The notes beneath the pieces are model-generated. The model worked only from the letters and a program-made list of their open reading frames with translations, was not told the origin of the DNA and ran no database searches. A program made the translations under genes and the position numbers. This document shows, piece by piece, positions 16,276 to 25,740 of a DNA stretch of 64,000 bases. Every line of letters begins with the position of its first letter. The first letter of the stretch is position 1. The stretch is from Bermanella marisrubri. Its GTDB lineage: Bacteria; Pseudomonadota; Gammaproteobacteria; Pseudomonadales; Oceanobacteraceae. The stretch is from assembly GCF_012295615.1 (NCBI RefSeq), contig NZ_CP051183.1, forward strand, positions 873,001-937,000, read 5' to 3'.

Positions 16276-17223
16276 ATGCGTGCTTTATTAGCCGTAATAT
16301 GTGTGTTGACCCTGTCTGTTGCATCCTCAAACACCTTCGCATGGTGGGGATATACCAAAGCCAAGCATCCAATTTTGTTGGTTCATGGTGTATCTGGTTG
16401 GGACAGCTTGGGTAATATAGTGGACTATTTCTATGGTATTCCTTATGCCCTAACCAAAGACGGTGCCAAAGTGTGCATTGCATCAGTAAGCAGTTTTCAC
16501 TCTAGCTTTGAGCGTGCAGCTGAATTGGCTCCGCAAGTGAAGCAGTGTGCTGAGCGTTTTGGTACAGGTAAAGTGAACATCATGGCCCACTCGCAAGGTT
16601 CTCCTACGGCGCGTATCCTTTTGAACTATGGCGATTACAGTAAGTACATTGCTTCGATCACATCAATCAACGGTGTGAATAAAGGTTCTAAAGTAGCTGA
16701 TTTCATCCGTGGTGTACTGCCAGCAGATAGTGTAGCGGAGACTACAGTGGCTTCTGTTATTAATGCAGTGGGTGATTTCGTCGACGCAATTTCTTCCGAT
16801 GGTCAGGATTTCCGTCAAGATTCCGTAGAAGCGTTGGAAACACTTACAACGCCGGGTACTGCTGAAGTAAATGCTTATACTCCATGGGGTGTAAATACCA
16901 GCAGTTACTGCGCGAAAAGTGGTGAAAACCATACGATTAAAGGCCGCAATATCAAGCTTTTCTCTTGGACAGGTGATGATCCAACTACCAACGTATTTGA
17001 TGTATCAGATGCTTTCCTAGCGATCACAGATAAGGTCTTTGGTAGCGAAAAGAGTGATGGTCTTGTCGGTGTATGTGCGACTTATTTTGGTCAGGTAATA
17101 GGTGATGATTACCATTTAAACCATGTTGATGCTATCAATCATGTGTTTGGTACTCACGGCTGGACTGAACCAAAGTCTTTATATCGTAAACATGCGAACC
17201 GTCTGAAAGGTAAAGGTCTGTAG
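16276..17223 (+). CDS. Secreted triacylglycerol lipase (Pseudomonas family I type)
   Basis: The 315-residue protein has a signal peptide (residues 1-22, cleavage 'TFA/WW') and an alpha/beta-hydrolase fold. Key sites are the oxyanion segment 'LVHGVSG' (about 35-41), nucleophile Ser106 in 'AHSQGS', acid Asp261 in 'KSDGLVG' and His283 in 'YHLNHVDAIN'. Cys212 and Cys267 match the disulfide positions of P. aeruginosa LipA. The His-containing motif and the downstream foldase gene place it in the foldase-dependent family I.1/I.2. It is probably secreted through the Sec and type II pathways. The nucleophile elbow is AHSQG rather than the more common GHSQG. Confidence 0.92.
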   Translation: MRALLAVICVLTLSVASSNTFAWWGYTKAKHPILLVHGVSGWDSLGNIVDYFYGIPYALTKDGAKVCIASVSSFHSSFERAAELAPQVKQCAERFGTGKVNIMAHSQGSPTARILLNYGDYSKYIASITSINGVNKGSKVADFIRGVLPADSVAETTVASVINAVGDFVDAISSDGQDFRQDSVEALETLTTPGTAEVNAYTPWGVNTSSYCAKSGENHTIKGRNIKLFSWTGDDPTTNVFDVSDAFLAITDKVFGSEKSDGLVGVCATYFGQVIGDDYHLNHVDAINHVFGTHGWTEPKSLYRKHANRLKGKGL

Positions 17224-17243
17224 TCTTTTAACCTTTGTATGGA

Positions 17244-17270
17244 ATGGCAGCCTAGACACTAGGCTGCCAT
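17244..17270 (+). other. Hairpin between the lipase and foldase genes
   Basis: An almost perfect palindrome (ATGGCAGCCT...AGGCTGCCAT) lies 20 bp after the lipase stop. It lacks a T tract, so it is more likely a transcript-stabilising or attenuating element that lets lipase exceed foldase than a full terminator. Confidence 0.6.
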
Positions 17271-17307
17271 CCTTCTCTCGGGACTAATGGTGCTGTAGGA
17301 AAGTAGT

Positions 17308-18348
17308 GTGAAAGTTGTTTACTTTATTTTAGTTTTATTCGTTATTTTTAGTGGCTTGTGGTTATTAAACCGGGACCCTATCGCGGTGGAAATATCGCCA
17401 AGAACACTTAACTTAAACCAAAATCCCATGAGATTTGCACCGGAACTTGCTCGGCAAGTGGCAGAGCAACCTCTGGATTTTTCTGAACTTGAAACACCTT
17501 TTGCTCCCGATGCAGAAGGTACGGAAGTGGATGGTCAGCTTCGTACTGATGAATTCGGCGAGCTTATCGTTGATATTCAATTAAAATCCTTTTTTGATTA
17601 TTTTTTGAGCTCAGTTGGTCAAGTAACTCCAGAGCAAGCGATTCGTCGGATTCAGTTGTATATCGCCCGTGATTTAGATGAGCCTGCAGCGACAAAGGCT
17701 CGTGAGGTACTTGAAAACTATCTAGCGTTTAAAGAGGCGAGCTTAGATTTAATGGCGCAGCCTATTGATCAGAGCAAAGTCGAGGCTGATGTAAGCTATC
17801 GACACGCACAGTTGAAATATGCACTCACTCAATTGAAAGATCTGCGCAGGCAATATATGAGCGAAGCCGAGGCAACGGCTTTTTTCATGGATGAAGAAGC
17901 TTATGGTGATTACACCATTCGTAATCAGTCTATTGGCCTTAACGATGAATTGAGTGATTTAGAAAAGCAGCAGCAACGTCAATTAGCGCAAGCGCAACTG
18001 CCGGAGCATATGCGAGAGCATATTGTTGAACAAGAAAAGCAAGCACAACGATCACAGGCTTTAACTGAGCTGTTGGCTCAATCTCCTACTTTGGATGAGT
18101 TATCTAATTTCGCTTATACAAATTACAGTGCAGAAGAAGCCGAAAACCTTGTGAATCATTATAAACAAGAGTTTCAGTTCAAGCAGCGTTATGCGGCATA
18201 TCGCCAAGCGATAGCTGCCTTAGAGTCCCAAGGCTTTACCCAGGCGCAATTGGAACGCGAAAAATCGAGTGTGGCAGATCAGTACTTTGATGAGAATCAG
18301 TTGTCCATGGTAAAAGCACTTGATCAAGGCCTTGCCCAATCAGAGTGA
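17308..18348 (+). CDS. Lipase-specific foldase (Lif/LipB chaperone)
   Basis: The 346-residue protein has one N-terminal membrane anchor (about residues 2-20) followed by a helical periplasmic domain rich in Gln/Glu. The family motif Rx1x2FDY(F/C)LS is present as 'KSFFDYFLSSVGQ' (93-105), with Lys93 replacing the usual Arg. The GTG start has an SD (AGGA, 17297-17300) 7 bp upstream. Its position right after the lipase and normal length (about 340) support the call. It folds the lipase in the periplasm before export. Confidence 0.9.
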   Translation: MKVVYFILVLFVIFSGLWLLNRDPIAVEISPRTLNLNQNPMRFAPELARQVAEQPLDFSELETPFAPDAEGTEVDGQLRTDEFGELIVDIQLKSFFDYFLSSVGQVTPEQAIRRIQLYIARDLDEPAATKAREVLENYLAFKEASLDLMAQPIDQSKVEADVSYRHAQLKYALTQLKDLRRQYMSEAEATAFFMDEEAYGDYTIRNQSIGLNDELSDLEKQQQRQLAQAQLPEHMREHIVEQEKQAQRSQALTELLAQSPTLDELSNFAYTNYSAEEAENLVNHYKQEFQFKQRYAAYRQAIAALESQGFTQAQLEREKSSVADQYFDENQLSMVKALDQGLAQSE

Positions 18349-20069
18349 GTGGGGCAAACTGCCCCACCATGAATCAGCACAAGCCATTCGAAAATGACAT
18401 TAAGCAGATACTCTCTCTTATTAATGAAAGAGGGTATCTTTTTGGCTTTCCCAAGCACATTGAAAGCGAATATAAAGCGTATTTAAAGAAGCGTATTCTT
18501 CAGCGGGTACCTGCTGTTGGCATATCCAGCATTATTTTCTTAATTATATTTGCCATTTTAGACGTCTATCTTTTACCAAGACATATCGAAGTACAGACCA
18601 TCTCTGTTCGGTTATTTTTAGCAATACCACTGATCGTTCTTGCTTGCCTTTGGCTGTATTTCCGTCCGCCTAGATTTTATCTTTGGATTTATTCTAGTGT
18701 TTTCCTAATAGTCGGTTTGTCGGTTGTTTGGATCATCTGGTTCACACATATCAACAATAGCTGGCTACCTTATGAAGGCTTGATGATCATAATGACCTAC
18801 GGTTTTGTGGTCATGGGGCTGCCGATTGTACTCGCCTCTTTGCTCAATGCGATTATGGTTTTAGCGTACGCATTTAGTGAGCCATTAATGCATTTTAGTA
18901 TGCCTGTTTACCTTAATAATGTTACTTTTTTGGTGGCGATGTATTTTGCTGGCATTGTGAGCGCTTGGATACTTTCATATGCTCAACGGGGGCAATTTCT
19001 TCATCAGTATTTATTAACCCTTAATGAAAAGCAGGCAAAAGCAGAAATCGAGTCGCGAAATCGTTATTTAGCGGCTGCAAGCCATGACTTAAGACAGCCG
19101 ATGCAGGCGATAAATATGCTGGTTGAGAGCCTCGACCATGATCTTGAAGATGTGCGTATTAAAAAGCTAAAAACAGCATCCAGTAATATGTCTAACATGT
19201 TTACTCAGCTGTTGGATATGTCCCGTATAAACTTGGATTTAATGGAAATTAATAGACAGGTTGTTCATGTTAAACCTTTAATTGAAAGTATTGTGAGCCC
19301 TTTAAAATTAAAAGCGGATAGTTTGGGGATTGCTTTTCATTGCAATGTTGCCGATGAGCAAGTGCATTCAGATCCTGCGGCTTTGCAGCGAATCTTTAGT
19401 AATCTTATTCAGAACGCTTTAAACCATAGTAATGCTAAGAACATAAATATCCTCTCCCAGAGTTGGCAAGATTCTACATTAATTATCATTGCCGATGATG
19501 GTAAGGGCATACCCGACGATGCCCATGAGCATATATTTGATGCATTCTCGCGCTTAGAAGGCCAGCAAGACGATGGGCTAGGATTAGGACTCGCAATTGT
19601 AAAAGAATTAAGTCACAAGCTCGGTCATGATGTAAAACTGGTAAATGATGATGGTGCCAAGTTCATTATTACTTTACCCAAAGCAACATCCACTAAATCT
19701 AAGGAATCTTCAGCCCAAATACTCATTGTTGACGATGACGGAGGCTTATTGTCGCAATATCAGCAATGGTTTATTCGATGGGGGTGGGATGTGTTAACGT
19801 CACATTCAATAGAAGAGGCGAAAGCCATTCTGCACACGAAACCTAATTGGGTCCTTTCAGATATGTATTTAGAAGACGGAACGGCTAATGATTTGTTTTC
19901 ATATATACAAGACATGCATGATTACATGCCTAATGGGATTTTAGTTTCTGGTAGTCAGTCTAAGCAAGTACAGGAGACTGCCGATCGATTTGATTTAGTG
20001 AGACTTGCCAAGCCTGTAAGCCCTTCAAGACTGCGTAGTGCATTGATCTCTAAACAAGTCGATGAATAA
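18345..20069 (+). CDS. Hybrid sensor histidine kinase/response regulator
   Basis: The 574-residue protein has an N-terminal region with about six membrane helices (between 57 and 212), a short coiled linker, a HisKA domain (His247 in 'AAASHDLRQPMQ'), an HATPase domain ('NLIQNALNHSN', 'DDGKGIP', 'GLGLGLAIV') and a C-terminal receiver (from about 446, 'LIVDDDGG' to 'LAKPVSPSRL'). The GTG at 18345 overlaps the foldase stop (GTGA). An alternative ATG at 18369 follows a small hairpin and has no clear SD. The convergent LuxR-type gene just downstream is a plausible partner, and the overlap with the foldase gene suggests a link to lipase expression. Confidence 0.85.
   Translation: MSGANCPTMNQHKPFENDIKQILSLINERGYLFGFPKHIESEYKAYLKKRILQRVPAVGISSIIFLIIFAILDVYLLPRHIEVQTISVRLFLAIPLIVLACLWLYFRPPRFYLWIYSSVFLIVGLSVVWIIWFTHINNSWLPYEGLMIIMTYGFVVMGLPIVLASLLNAIMVLAYAFSEPLMHFSMPVYLNNVTFLVAMYFAGIVSAWILSYAQRGQFLHQYLLTLNEKQAKAEIESRNRYLAAASHDLRQPMQAINMLVESLDHDLEDVRIKKLKTASSNMSNMFTQLLDMSRINLDLMEINRQVVHVKPLIESIVSPLKLKADSLGIAFHCNVADEQVHSDPAALQRIFSNLIQNALNHSNAKNINILSQSWQDSTLIIIADDGKGIPDDAHEHIFDAFSRLEGQQDDGLGLGLAIVKELSHKLGHDVKLVNDDGAKFIITLPKATSTKSKESSAQILIVDDDGGLLSQYQQWFIRWGWDVLTSHSIEEAKAILHTKPNWVLSDMYLEDGTANDLFSYIQDMHDYMPNGILVSGSQSKQVQETADRFDLVRLAKPVSPSRLRSALISKQVDE
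18350..18368 (+). other. Small hairpin at the foldase/kinase junction
   Basis: A perfect 7-bp stem (GTGGGGC / GCCCCAC) with a 5-nt loop lies between the GTG at 18345 and the ATG at 18369. It could block or regulate initiation of the kinase gene. Confidence 0.6.
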
Positions 20070-20082
20070 ACACTGTTTGTGT

Positions 20083-20679
20083 CTAAATCAAACTGTATTG
20101 CTGAGCGACGTTTACGCATTGAGTTCGTGTATTTACGTTCAGCAAAGCAAAGATAGTGCGCAGGTGAGTTTTTACTGTAGCTTCACTCATATTCAGTTCT
20201 CGGCAGATTGCTTTGTTGGGTAAACCTTGGGCCAATAACTGAAGGACCTCCCTTTGACGTGGGGTTAATTCAATATTCGGAATATTGCTCAAATCATATG
20301 GAAAGTAGGGTTCACCATCTAGCATTTTAGAAATGGCATGAGTGAGTACAGCGTTGTCCGATGATTTTTTTATGAAGCCTAATGCGCCCAAGCGTTTACA
20401 ACGCGCTATATCAACGTCTTCTTCTGATGCTGAAAGAATGGCCACAGGAATAGGGCCATGAATGTGCTTAAGCTCTTTCCATACTTCAAGACCTGATGAT
20501 TCCCCCAAAGATAAATCGATCAGTGTTAAGTCAATATCGGGATGCGCTAGCAAAATTTCGTGTGCTGTTTGGTAGTCCGTTGCCTTTAATACAAATGTCT
20601 CTTCCAGATGAGATTGCACGATCAGCTCAAGTCCATCTAAATAGACTTGATGGTCGTCAATAATCAGGATTTTATTCAT
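20083..20679 (-). CDS. LuxR/NarL-family response regulator
   Basis: The 198-residue protein has a receiver domain (acidic pair Asp8-Asp9, phosphorylation site Asp55 in 'LTLIDLSLGE', conserved Lys near 105) and a C-terminal LuxR-type HTH (about 135-198, 'LTPRQREVLQLLAQGLPNK' ... 'MSEATVKTHL'). It converges on the hybrid kinase gene with a 13-bp gap, so the two may form a two-component system. Its target genes are not visible; the lipase operon is a candidate. Confidence 0.88.
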   Translation of the reverse strand: MNKILIIDDHQVYLDGLELIVQSHLEETFVLKATDYQTAHEILLAHPDIDLTLIDLSLGESSGLEVWKELKHIHGPIPVAILSASEEDVDIARCKRLGALGFIKKSSDNAVLTHAISKMLDGEPYFPYDLSNIPNIELTPRQREVLQLLAQGLPNKAICRELNMSEATVKTHLRTIFALLNVNTRTQCVNVAQQYSLI

Positions 20680-20820
20680 AAGATGCTATTTGTTTTTTGG
20701 CCATATTGTACCTTTAAATCTTATGATTTTTTAGCTATTTAGCGACAATATAGTCTTTTGAGTCGGTCCAATTGGCTGATAGACTAATTCATATCATGTA
20801 TCAACACGGGTAAATCGCCA

Positions 20821-22068
20821 GTGGATAGTTGTTCTCACCCTAGTTTAGTGCCTTTAGATGACGCTCTAGAGCAAATACTTCATCAAGTAACAAGACTAAA
20901 TTCTTTACCGCAAACCCTCTCGATTGATAAGGCTTTGGGGAGAATCCTTGCAGAGGATGTGGTTAGCCCTTTTGATATTCCGCACGCTGATAACAGTGCT
21001 ATGGACGGCTATGCTATGAAGGCTGAGGATTCTACCGCTTCACTCACTGTAATTGCCACTGTGTATGCAGGGCACCCTTTCACGGGCGAAGTAAAGAAAG
21101 GAGAGTGTGTTCGCATCATGACGGGCGGCGAAATACCTAAAGGCGCAGATGCCGTAATCATGCAAGAAAATGCTAACGTCGAGAGTGACAATAACAGTTT
21201 ATACAATACGGTGAGTTTTCGTGAAGCGGCCAGCTCTCGTCAAAATGTGCGACCTAAAGGAGAAGATATTGCTAAGGGTGCTTGTGTCCTCAAAAAGGGG
21301 CACCGTCTGAAGGCCGCAGATATTGGCCTTTTAGCATCACTGGGCTTGTCTAAGGTTAGTGTTGTTTCTCCCCTTAAAGTTGCGGTTATTAGCACAGGGG
21401 ATGAGCTGCAAATACCAGGAACACCGCTTGCTCCTGGCCAGTTTTATGAAAGTAATGGTTTTACTTCAAGTGCAATGCTAGAGCGATTTGGTGTTGAGGT
21501 CATTAATTTAGGAATTGTCCGTGACGATCTTGAGGAATTACGAAATGCGTTTCGAAAAGCCGACGAACTAGCAGACGTGGTCATCACTTCAGGAGGTGTT
21601 TCGGTAGGCGAGGCGGATTACAGTAAGCAAGTGGTTGAAGAACTGGGTCAAATTGATTTTTGGAAAGTAGCCATTAAACCCGGAAAACCTTTTGCGTTTG
21701 GACGTCTGCCTTCCAGCTATTTCATTGGTTTACCAGGGAATCCGGTTAGTTCTATGGTGACGTTGCATCAATTAGGTTTTCCCATATTACGCAAGTTACA
21801 AGGTGAACAAGATAAGTCGAGAATAAGGATTAAAGCCAAAACAACTAAACCATTGCGTAAACGTCCTGGACGCACCGATTTTCAGCGTGCCATTTATCAT
21901 ACCGATGTATCCGGACAGGTTTGGGTTCAAGCAACAGGTGGTCAAGGTAGTGGGCTATTAACCAGTATGAGTCAAGCGAATTGCTACATTGTCTTGGAAC
22001 AAGAACGAGGACACGTCGAGCAGGACGAAGAGGTCATGATTGAACCTTTTGATGGTTTTATTGCTTAA
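20821..22068 (+). CDS. moeA: Molybdopterin molybdotransferase MoeA
   Basis: This 415-residue enzyme inserts molybdate into adenylylated molybdopterin. It contains the MoeA N-terminal signature 'PFDIPHADNSAMDGYA', 'MTGGEIPKGADAVIMQE', the MoCF-binding block 'VISTGDEL', 'VITSGGVSVGEADY' and 'FIGLPGNPVSSMV'. The start is GTG with only a weak SD. It is separated from moaBCDE by the lipase and two-component genes, so the pathway is split in this genome. Its stop codon directly abuts the stop of the convergent GNAT gene. Confidence 0.95.
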   Translation: MDSCSHPSLVPLDDALEQILHQVTRLNSLPQTLSIDKALGRILAEDVVSPFDIPHADNSAMDGYAMKAEDSTASLTVIATVYAGHPFTGEVKKGECVRIMTGGEIPKGADAVIMQENANVESDNNSLYNTVSFREAASSRQNVRPKGEDIAKGACVLKKGHRLKAADIGLLASLGLSKVSVVSPLKVAVISTGDELQIPGTPLAPGQFYESNGFTSSAMLERFGVEVINLGIVRDDLEELRNAFRKADELADVVITSGGVSVGEADYSKQVVEELGQIDFWKVAIKPGKPFAFGRLPSSYFIGLPGNPVSSMVTLHQLGFPILRKLQGEQDKSRIRIKAKTTKPLRKRPGRTDFQRAIYHTDVSGQVWVQATGGQGSGLLTSMSQANCYIVLEQERGHVEQDEEVMIEPFDGFIA

Positions 22069-22578
22069 CTATTTACAATGGTATTCCATATAAAATGCTT
22101 CGCTACCATAGCTGGCAAGCTTCTCATTTATTGCATTTGAACTAGCTTGTACTGAAAACCCTTGCCGTTCCCAGTAAGGTTTGGAGCCTTGGATTGCAAC
22201 CAGTGCTGCTCTGCTAAACTTCTTTTTGAGCAGTGCCTTAAAGAAGTATTTTAATAGTGTTTGCGCTGCACCTGTACCTCGCATTTCAGGCAAAACAGCT
22301 AAATCATGCAGATACAGGCAATTTGGGTTTACGCACAAAACATCTATTTGGTCGAGGCTCAGTGGCCGCCCAGTCCTCCACGGAATGGCGATCAAATAGG
22401 CTTTTAGTGTGCCGTCTTTAAATACTCCCCAACAAGTACTAGGGCTCTGCTTTATTTTGTTAATAAAGCTTATATCGGATTCGGGCTCTACTTCTGGAAA
22501 GCACAGATTTTGCAGGGTTAGTATCTGTGATACATCGCTTTCTTCAAGAAGTCGGGTTTGAAAATCCATGAATAACAT
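22069..22578 (-). CDS. GNAT-family N-acetyltransferase
   Basis: The 169-residue protein shows the acetyl-CoA-binding motif region 'LAVLPEMRGTGAAQTLL' (motif A, about 93-109) and the C-terminal 'SKPYWERQGFSVQ' typical of GNAT enzymes. The substrate is unknown. There are two close in-frame ATGs (22578 and 22569). It converges on moeA with adjacent stop codons and no spacer. Confidence 0.85.
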   Translation of the reverse strand: MLFMDFQTRLLEESDVSQILTLQNLCFPEVEPESDISFINKIKQSPSTCWGVFKDGTLKAYLIAIPWRTGRPLSLDQIDVLCVNPNCLYLHDLAVLPEMRGTGAAQTLLKYFFKALLKKKFSRAALVAIQGSKPYWERQGFSVQASSNAINEKLASYGSEAFYMEYHCK

Positions 22579-22734
22579 ACACTGTGTCTAAAATATTAGA
22601 CAATAGTAGCCCATTTAAGCCTTATTCCCAACACAGTTTGCTTTCACTATTTGAATGTGTAATCTAAATATATAAATAAAAATAATAGTAATGTCCTAAT
22701 AGCCCTAGCTGGCTCCTCCAAAGGAAAAGGAAAT

Positions 22735-22932
22735 ATGATTGCTGAATTGGAAGCCTATTTAAAAAAGCAACAATTTGAACATGCTCAATCTTTCATTCCT
22801 ACTTTAAAAAATCTGTTTTATGATCAAGCTGAAATATTTCATATGATTGAACAGTTGGAGTTAGAAATTGAAGCAAAAAGTCATGCGTCGTTACAGACGC
22901 TTCAGCGAGTTAAGTTATTGCTCGTTGCGTAG
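22735..22932 (+). CDS. Small hypothetical protein overlapping the DUF3047 gene
   Basis: The 65-residue product is predicted to be mostly helical and amphipathic, with no membrane segment or signal peptide. The reason to accept it is its excellent ribosome binding region (AAGGAAAAGGAA just upstream of ATG 22735), the best in this neighbourhood. Its 3' end overlaps the start region of the DUF3047 gene by 50 bp in another frame, so it may act as a translationally coupled leader gene. I do not recognise a family. Confidence 0.55.
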   Translation: MIAELEAYLKKQQFEHAQSFIPTLKNLFYDQAEIFHMIEQLELEIEAKSHASLQTLQRVKLLLVA

Positions 22933-23584
22933 CGTATATACCTTGTTGATGGTTGTTTTTTCTATTACCACACAAGCCCAAGTCATTTTAGATACTCAAA
23001 AGGCTTCTCTATCTGAGTGGCAAAGTAAATCCTTTTCTGGCGAGACTCAATATCAATGGAAAAACTCAGACGGAGAGCGATATTTGCAAGCTATTAGCGA
23101 GTCCAGTGCCTCTGGAATAGCTAAAGAGCAGCGTATAGATTTACTCCAAACACCTTTCCTTAATTGGTCTTGGTCAACCGAATCTCTCTTATCCTCGCTA
23201 AACGAAACAAAAAAGTCTGGAGACGACTACGTAGCTCGAATCTATGTTGTTATCGATGGAGGTTGGCAGTTCTGGAGTACCATTTCCCTTAACTATGTTT
23301 ACTCTAGCCAGCAAACCGTTGGGCAAACTTGGAACAATGCTTTTGCTGGTGAGAATGTTGTCATGCTTGCGGTTCAGGGAAAAGAAAGTGCCCCTCGAAC
23401 TTGGTATGCCAATAAACGTAATGTTTATCAAGATCTTATTCGTTACTTTGGCGATAAAGGCAGTGATGAGAAAAACCAAGAGGCTTATCGCTATATTGAT
23501 GCAGTAGCGATCATGACAGATACAGATAATAGTGAACAGAAGGCCACTAGCCAATATGGAAATATTTGGTTTAGTAAAGACTAA
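22883..23584 (+). CDS. Secreted DUF3047-family protein
   Basis: The protein of about 233 residues starts with basic residues and a hydrophobic signal segment (cleavage probably after 'TTQAQ'). The mature part contains 'FLNWSWS', '[14 protein letters not shown]', 'NYVYSS' and '[22 protein letters not shown]' region features that match DUF3047 proteins, small periplasmic proteins of unknown function. ATG 22883 is preferred; an in-frame TTG at 22868 adds five residues. Its stop overlaps that of the convergent chemoreceptor gene. Confidence 0.7.
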   Translation: MRRYRRFSELSYCSLRSVYTLLMVVFSITTQAQVILDTQKASLSEWQSKSFSGETQYQWKNSDGERYLQAISESSASGIAKEQRIDLLQTPFLNWSWSTESLLSSLNETKKSGDDYVARIYVVIDGGWQFWSTISLNYVYSSQQTVGQTWNNAFAGENVVMLAVQGKESAPRTWYANKRNVYQDLIRYFGDKGSDEKNQEAYRYIDAVAIMTDTDNSEQKATSQYGNIWFSKD

Positions 23585-25575
23585 CGGGATTGCCCCATAG
23601 TGGCTTTAATGAGTTTTTTGATTCGCTCGTTTTTTATTTTTACCTGCTTATGAGCTTTTAATACCTGTTCCATGCGCTGATGTTGGGTTCGGCGCATTTC
23701 TAGTGACTGATATAGTTTTTCAAGAATCATTTTCTTTAGATTATCCAAATGATCACTATCGTCATTTTCACTATTTATATTCATATATTGATTCAGTAAT
23801 TTTTCTAACTCTTGCATTTGTCTTTCATTTTCTTGTGTGAGCTTATGGGCCGATTCCATAGCCTTCACAGATTCTTCCGAGTCGTTCTTTAGCTGATCAA
23901 TGGTGTTCTTTATTTGATTGGTACTGTCATGAGACAGCTGAGCTAGCTTTCGAACTTCGTCTGCAACCACTGCGAAGCCTCTACCATGTTCTCCCGCTCG
24001 GGCGGCCTCTATCGCGGCATTGAGCGCCAGCAAATTAGTTTGCTCGGCGATATTCTGAATATTTTCTAGTATGCCATAAACGTTTTCACTATCTTTTGCT
24101 AAGTGACTGACTTGCTCACTAGCATGTTGTAAGACACGGCTTAATTCTTGTGATTGACTTCGATTACGTTCAATCAGTTTATGACTATGTTCATTCAATT
24201 GCTGAGGAGAGAGGGTATTAATTGTGTTTTCATGAAGCTTAGAGTCAACTGAGTTATCTTCAATCTGAGGATGAATTGATTGGTTATCGCTAGTACTTTT
24301 ATTTACTATTTCGTCTTTATGTGAGCCATTCGCTTTATTACTTTCCTTAACTTTAGAGCTATCACCAGACAATTCTAATTGATGAATAAATTCATTTTCA
24401 TCTTGATGATTGAGCTCATCATTGGTTTGGTTGATTAAATATTCAATACTGTCTAGATCTTGTTCAAGTTGATCTTCGATATTGTGGTATTCAGTAGAAA
24501 GTGTATTTTTTTCTTGATTAAGTTTATTCACCAACTGCTTAATTACTTTGCTGCTATACATTTTCGTTTGATCGGAATCCAGCGATAGATAGTCCTCTGT
24601 CGTGTGAAGATTTTTGGTTAAAGCTGTATGTTGAGCACGAGCAAGGCCTATGAAAAATAATATAAGTAGTACAATCAAGCTAAGGCTCATGACGAGTAAG
24701 ATAGGCCATGGCCATTGCCAGTCCACCACTTTTCCAGATATCGGAAAAGGAGATTGAGCGTTCATTTGATTTTGGATTGAGTCTTCTAAACCTGGGGTAA
24801 TCTTAAACTTGGCTGAGCGACTTTCTACATTGTTGAGCTTAGATAAGAGGCTATCTACTTGTATGTTCGCAATTAAATATGCTTCTAGTTGATTGCCATG
24901 ATAAATAGGTTCGTATAGAAATAGTGTCTGATTGTCTTGATCATAAAAATAGGATTCTTGTCTACCCTCTGACTTGTTAAATAGGTATTGATAAAACTCT
25001 GGATGGCTAGACTTTAACGGGATCGCAAAATCTTGCTGCTTCTGTACGCTATAGATTATTGTCTTCCATGGTTGGTCTAGCATTAATAAGTCTTCGAGTT
25101 TGAGTGTTTCCAACACTCCTTTGAACCATTGGTGAAATGTTTCGTGCATACGGGAATAAGTCGTATCTTCTGGTGATGATGATTGGATTCTATAGTCATA
25201 CCAAAGTCGGCGCTGCGTATTGTTTAAAGTATATTCGCTTTGATTTAGATCGCTGACTGCTGTTCGTTGAGCATTGGTAAGTTCTCCGCGCTCAGTAGAG
25301 TATTCTTTAATCCCCATCCGGAAGCCTTGTCGAGCCACTTGGCTAGAGGTACTTTTTGCAACGAGCGCCAACTGTGCGGATACTTGCGAAAGGTGTTCCT
25401 GTATTCGTTGACTTTGTTGATCGACGTACTCTTCGAGCAGGGATTGGCGCTGTTGATAATGATTTAATAATACAAATAGTCCCGTGACTATGATCAATAA
25501 GACGATAGCCATGGTGCCATAAAATTGTATTGGATTTTGTATAAAATCCTGAGTGTCTATTTTTTGTTCGGACAT
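23581..25575 (-). CDS. Methyl-accepting chemotaxis-type transducer
   Basis: The 664-residue protein has two membrane segments (about 21-38 and 290-312) flanking a roughly 250-residue periplasmic sensor region. The cytoplasmic part is long and helical, with a polar Asn/Ser/Asp-rich stretch (about 430-480), and ends in an MCP signalling tip with '[20 protein letters not shown]' and '[12 protein letters not shown]' (about 550-575). No clear HAMP domain was recognised after the second membrane segment. The ATG at 25575 is chosen; the in-frame upstream extension lacks a signal-anchor-like start. Che genes are not nearby. The ligand is unknown. Confidence 0.85.
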   Translation of the reverse strand: MSEQKIDTQDFIQNPIQFYGTMAIVLLIIVTGLFVLLNHYQQRQSLLEEYVDQQSQRIQEHLSQVSAQLALVAKSTSSQVARQGFRMGIKEYSTERGELTNAQRTAVSDLNQSEYTLNNTQRRLWYDYRIQSSSPEDTTYSRMHETFHQWFKGVLETLKLEDLLMLDQPWKTIIYSVQKQQDFAIPLKSSHPEFYQYLFNKSEGRQESYFYDQDNQTLFLYEPIYHGNQLEAYLIANIQVDSLLSKLNNVESRSAKFKITPGLEDSIQNQMNAQSPFPISGKVVDWQWPWPILLVMSLSLIVLLILFFIGLARAQHTALTKNLHTTEDYLSLDSDQTKMYSSKVIKQLVNKLNQEKNTLSTEYHNIEDQLEQDLDSIEYLINQTNDELNHQDENEFIHQLELSGDSSKVKESNKANGSHKDEIVNKSTSDNQSIHPQIEDNSVDSKLHENTINTLSPQQLNEHSHKLIERNRSQSQELSRVLQHASEQVSHLAKDSENVYGILENIQNIAEQTNLLALNAAIEAARAGEHGRGFAVVADEVRKLAQLSHDSTNQIKNTIDQLKNDSEESVKAMESAHKLTQENERQMQELEKLLNQYMNINSENDDSDHLDNLKKMILEKLYQSLEMRRTQHQRMEQVLKAHKQVKIKNERIKKLIKATMGQSR

Positions 25576-25740
25576 AGGTTTGAGTTTAGCAGGCTGTAAC
25601 AATTCTTCTGAACCCAGCAATATTCGTGAGTATATTGGCGAACTATGACCACATTTTTCGTACATATTTTGGCAAACTCGTTTATTTTCGCCCTTTAGGC
25701 AATACCAAGGGCCTAATCTTACTAAGTAAAGAGGTAGGTT

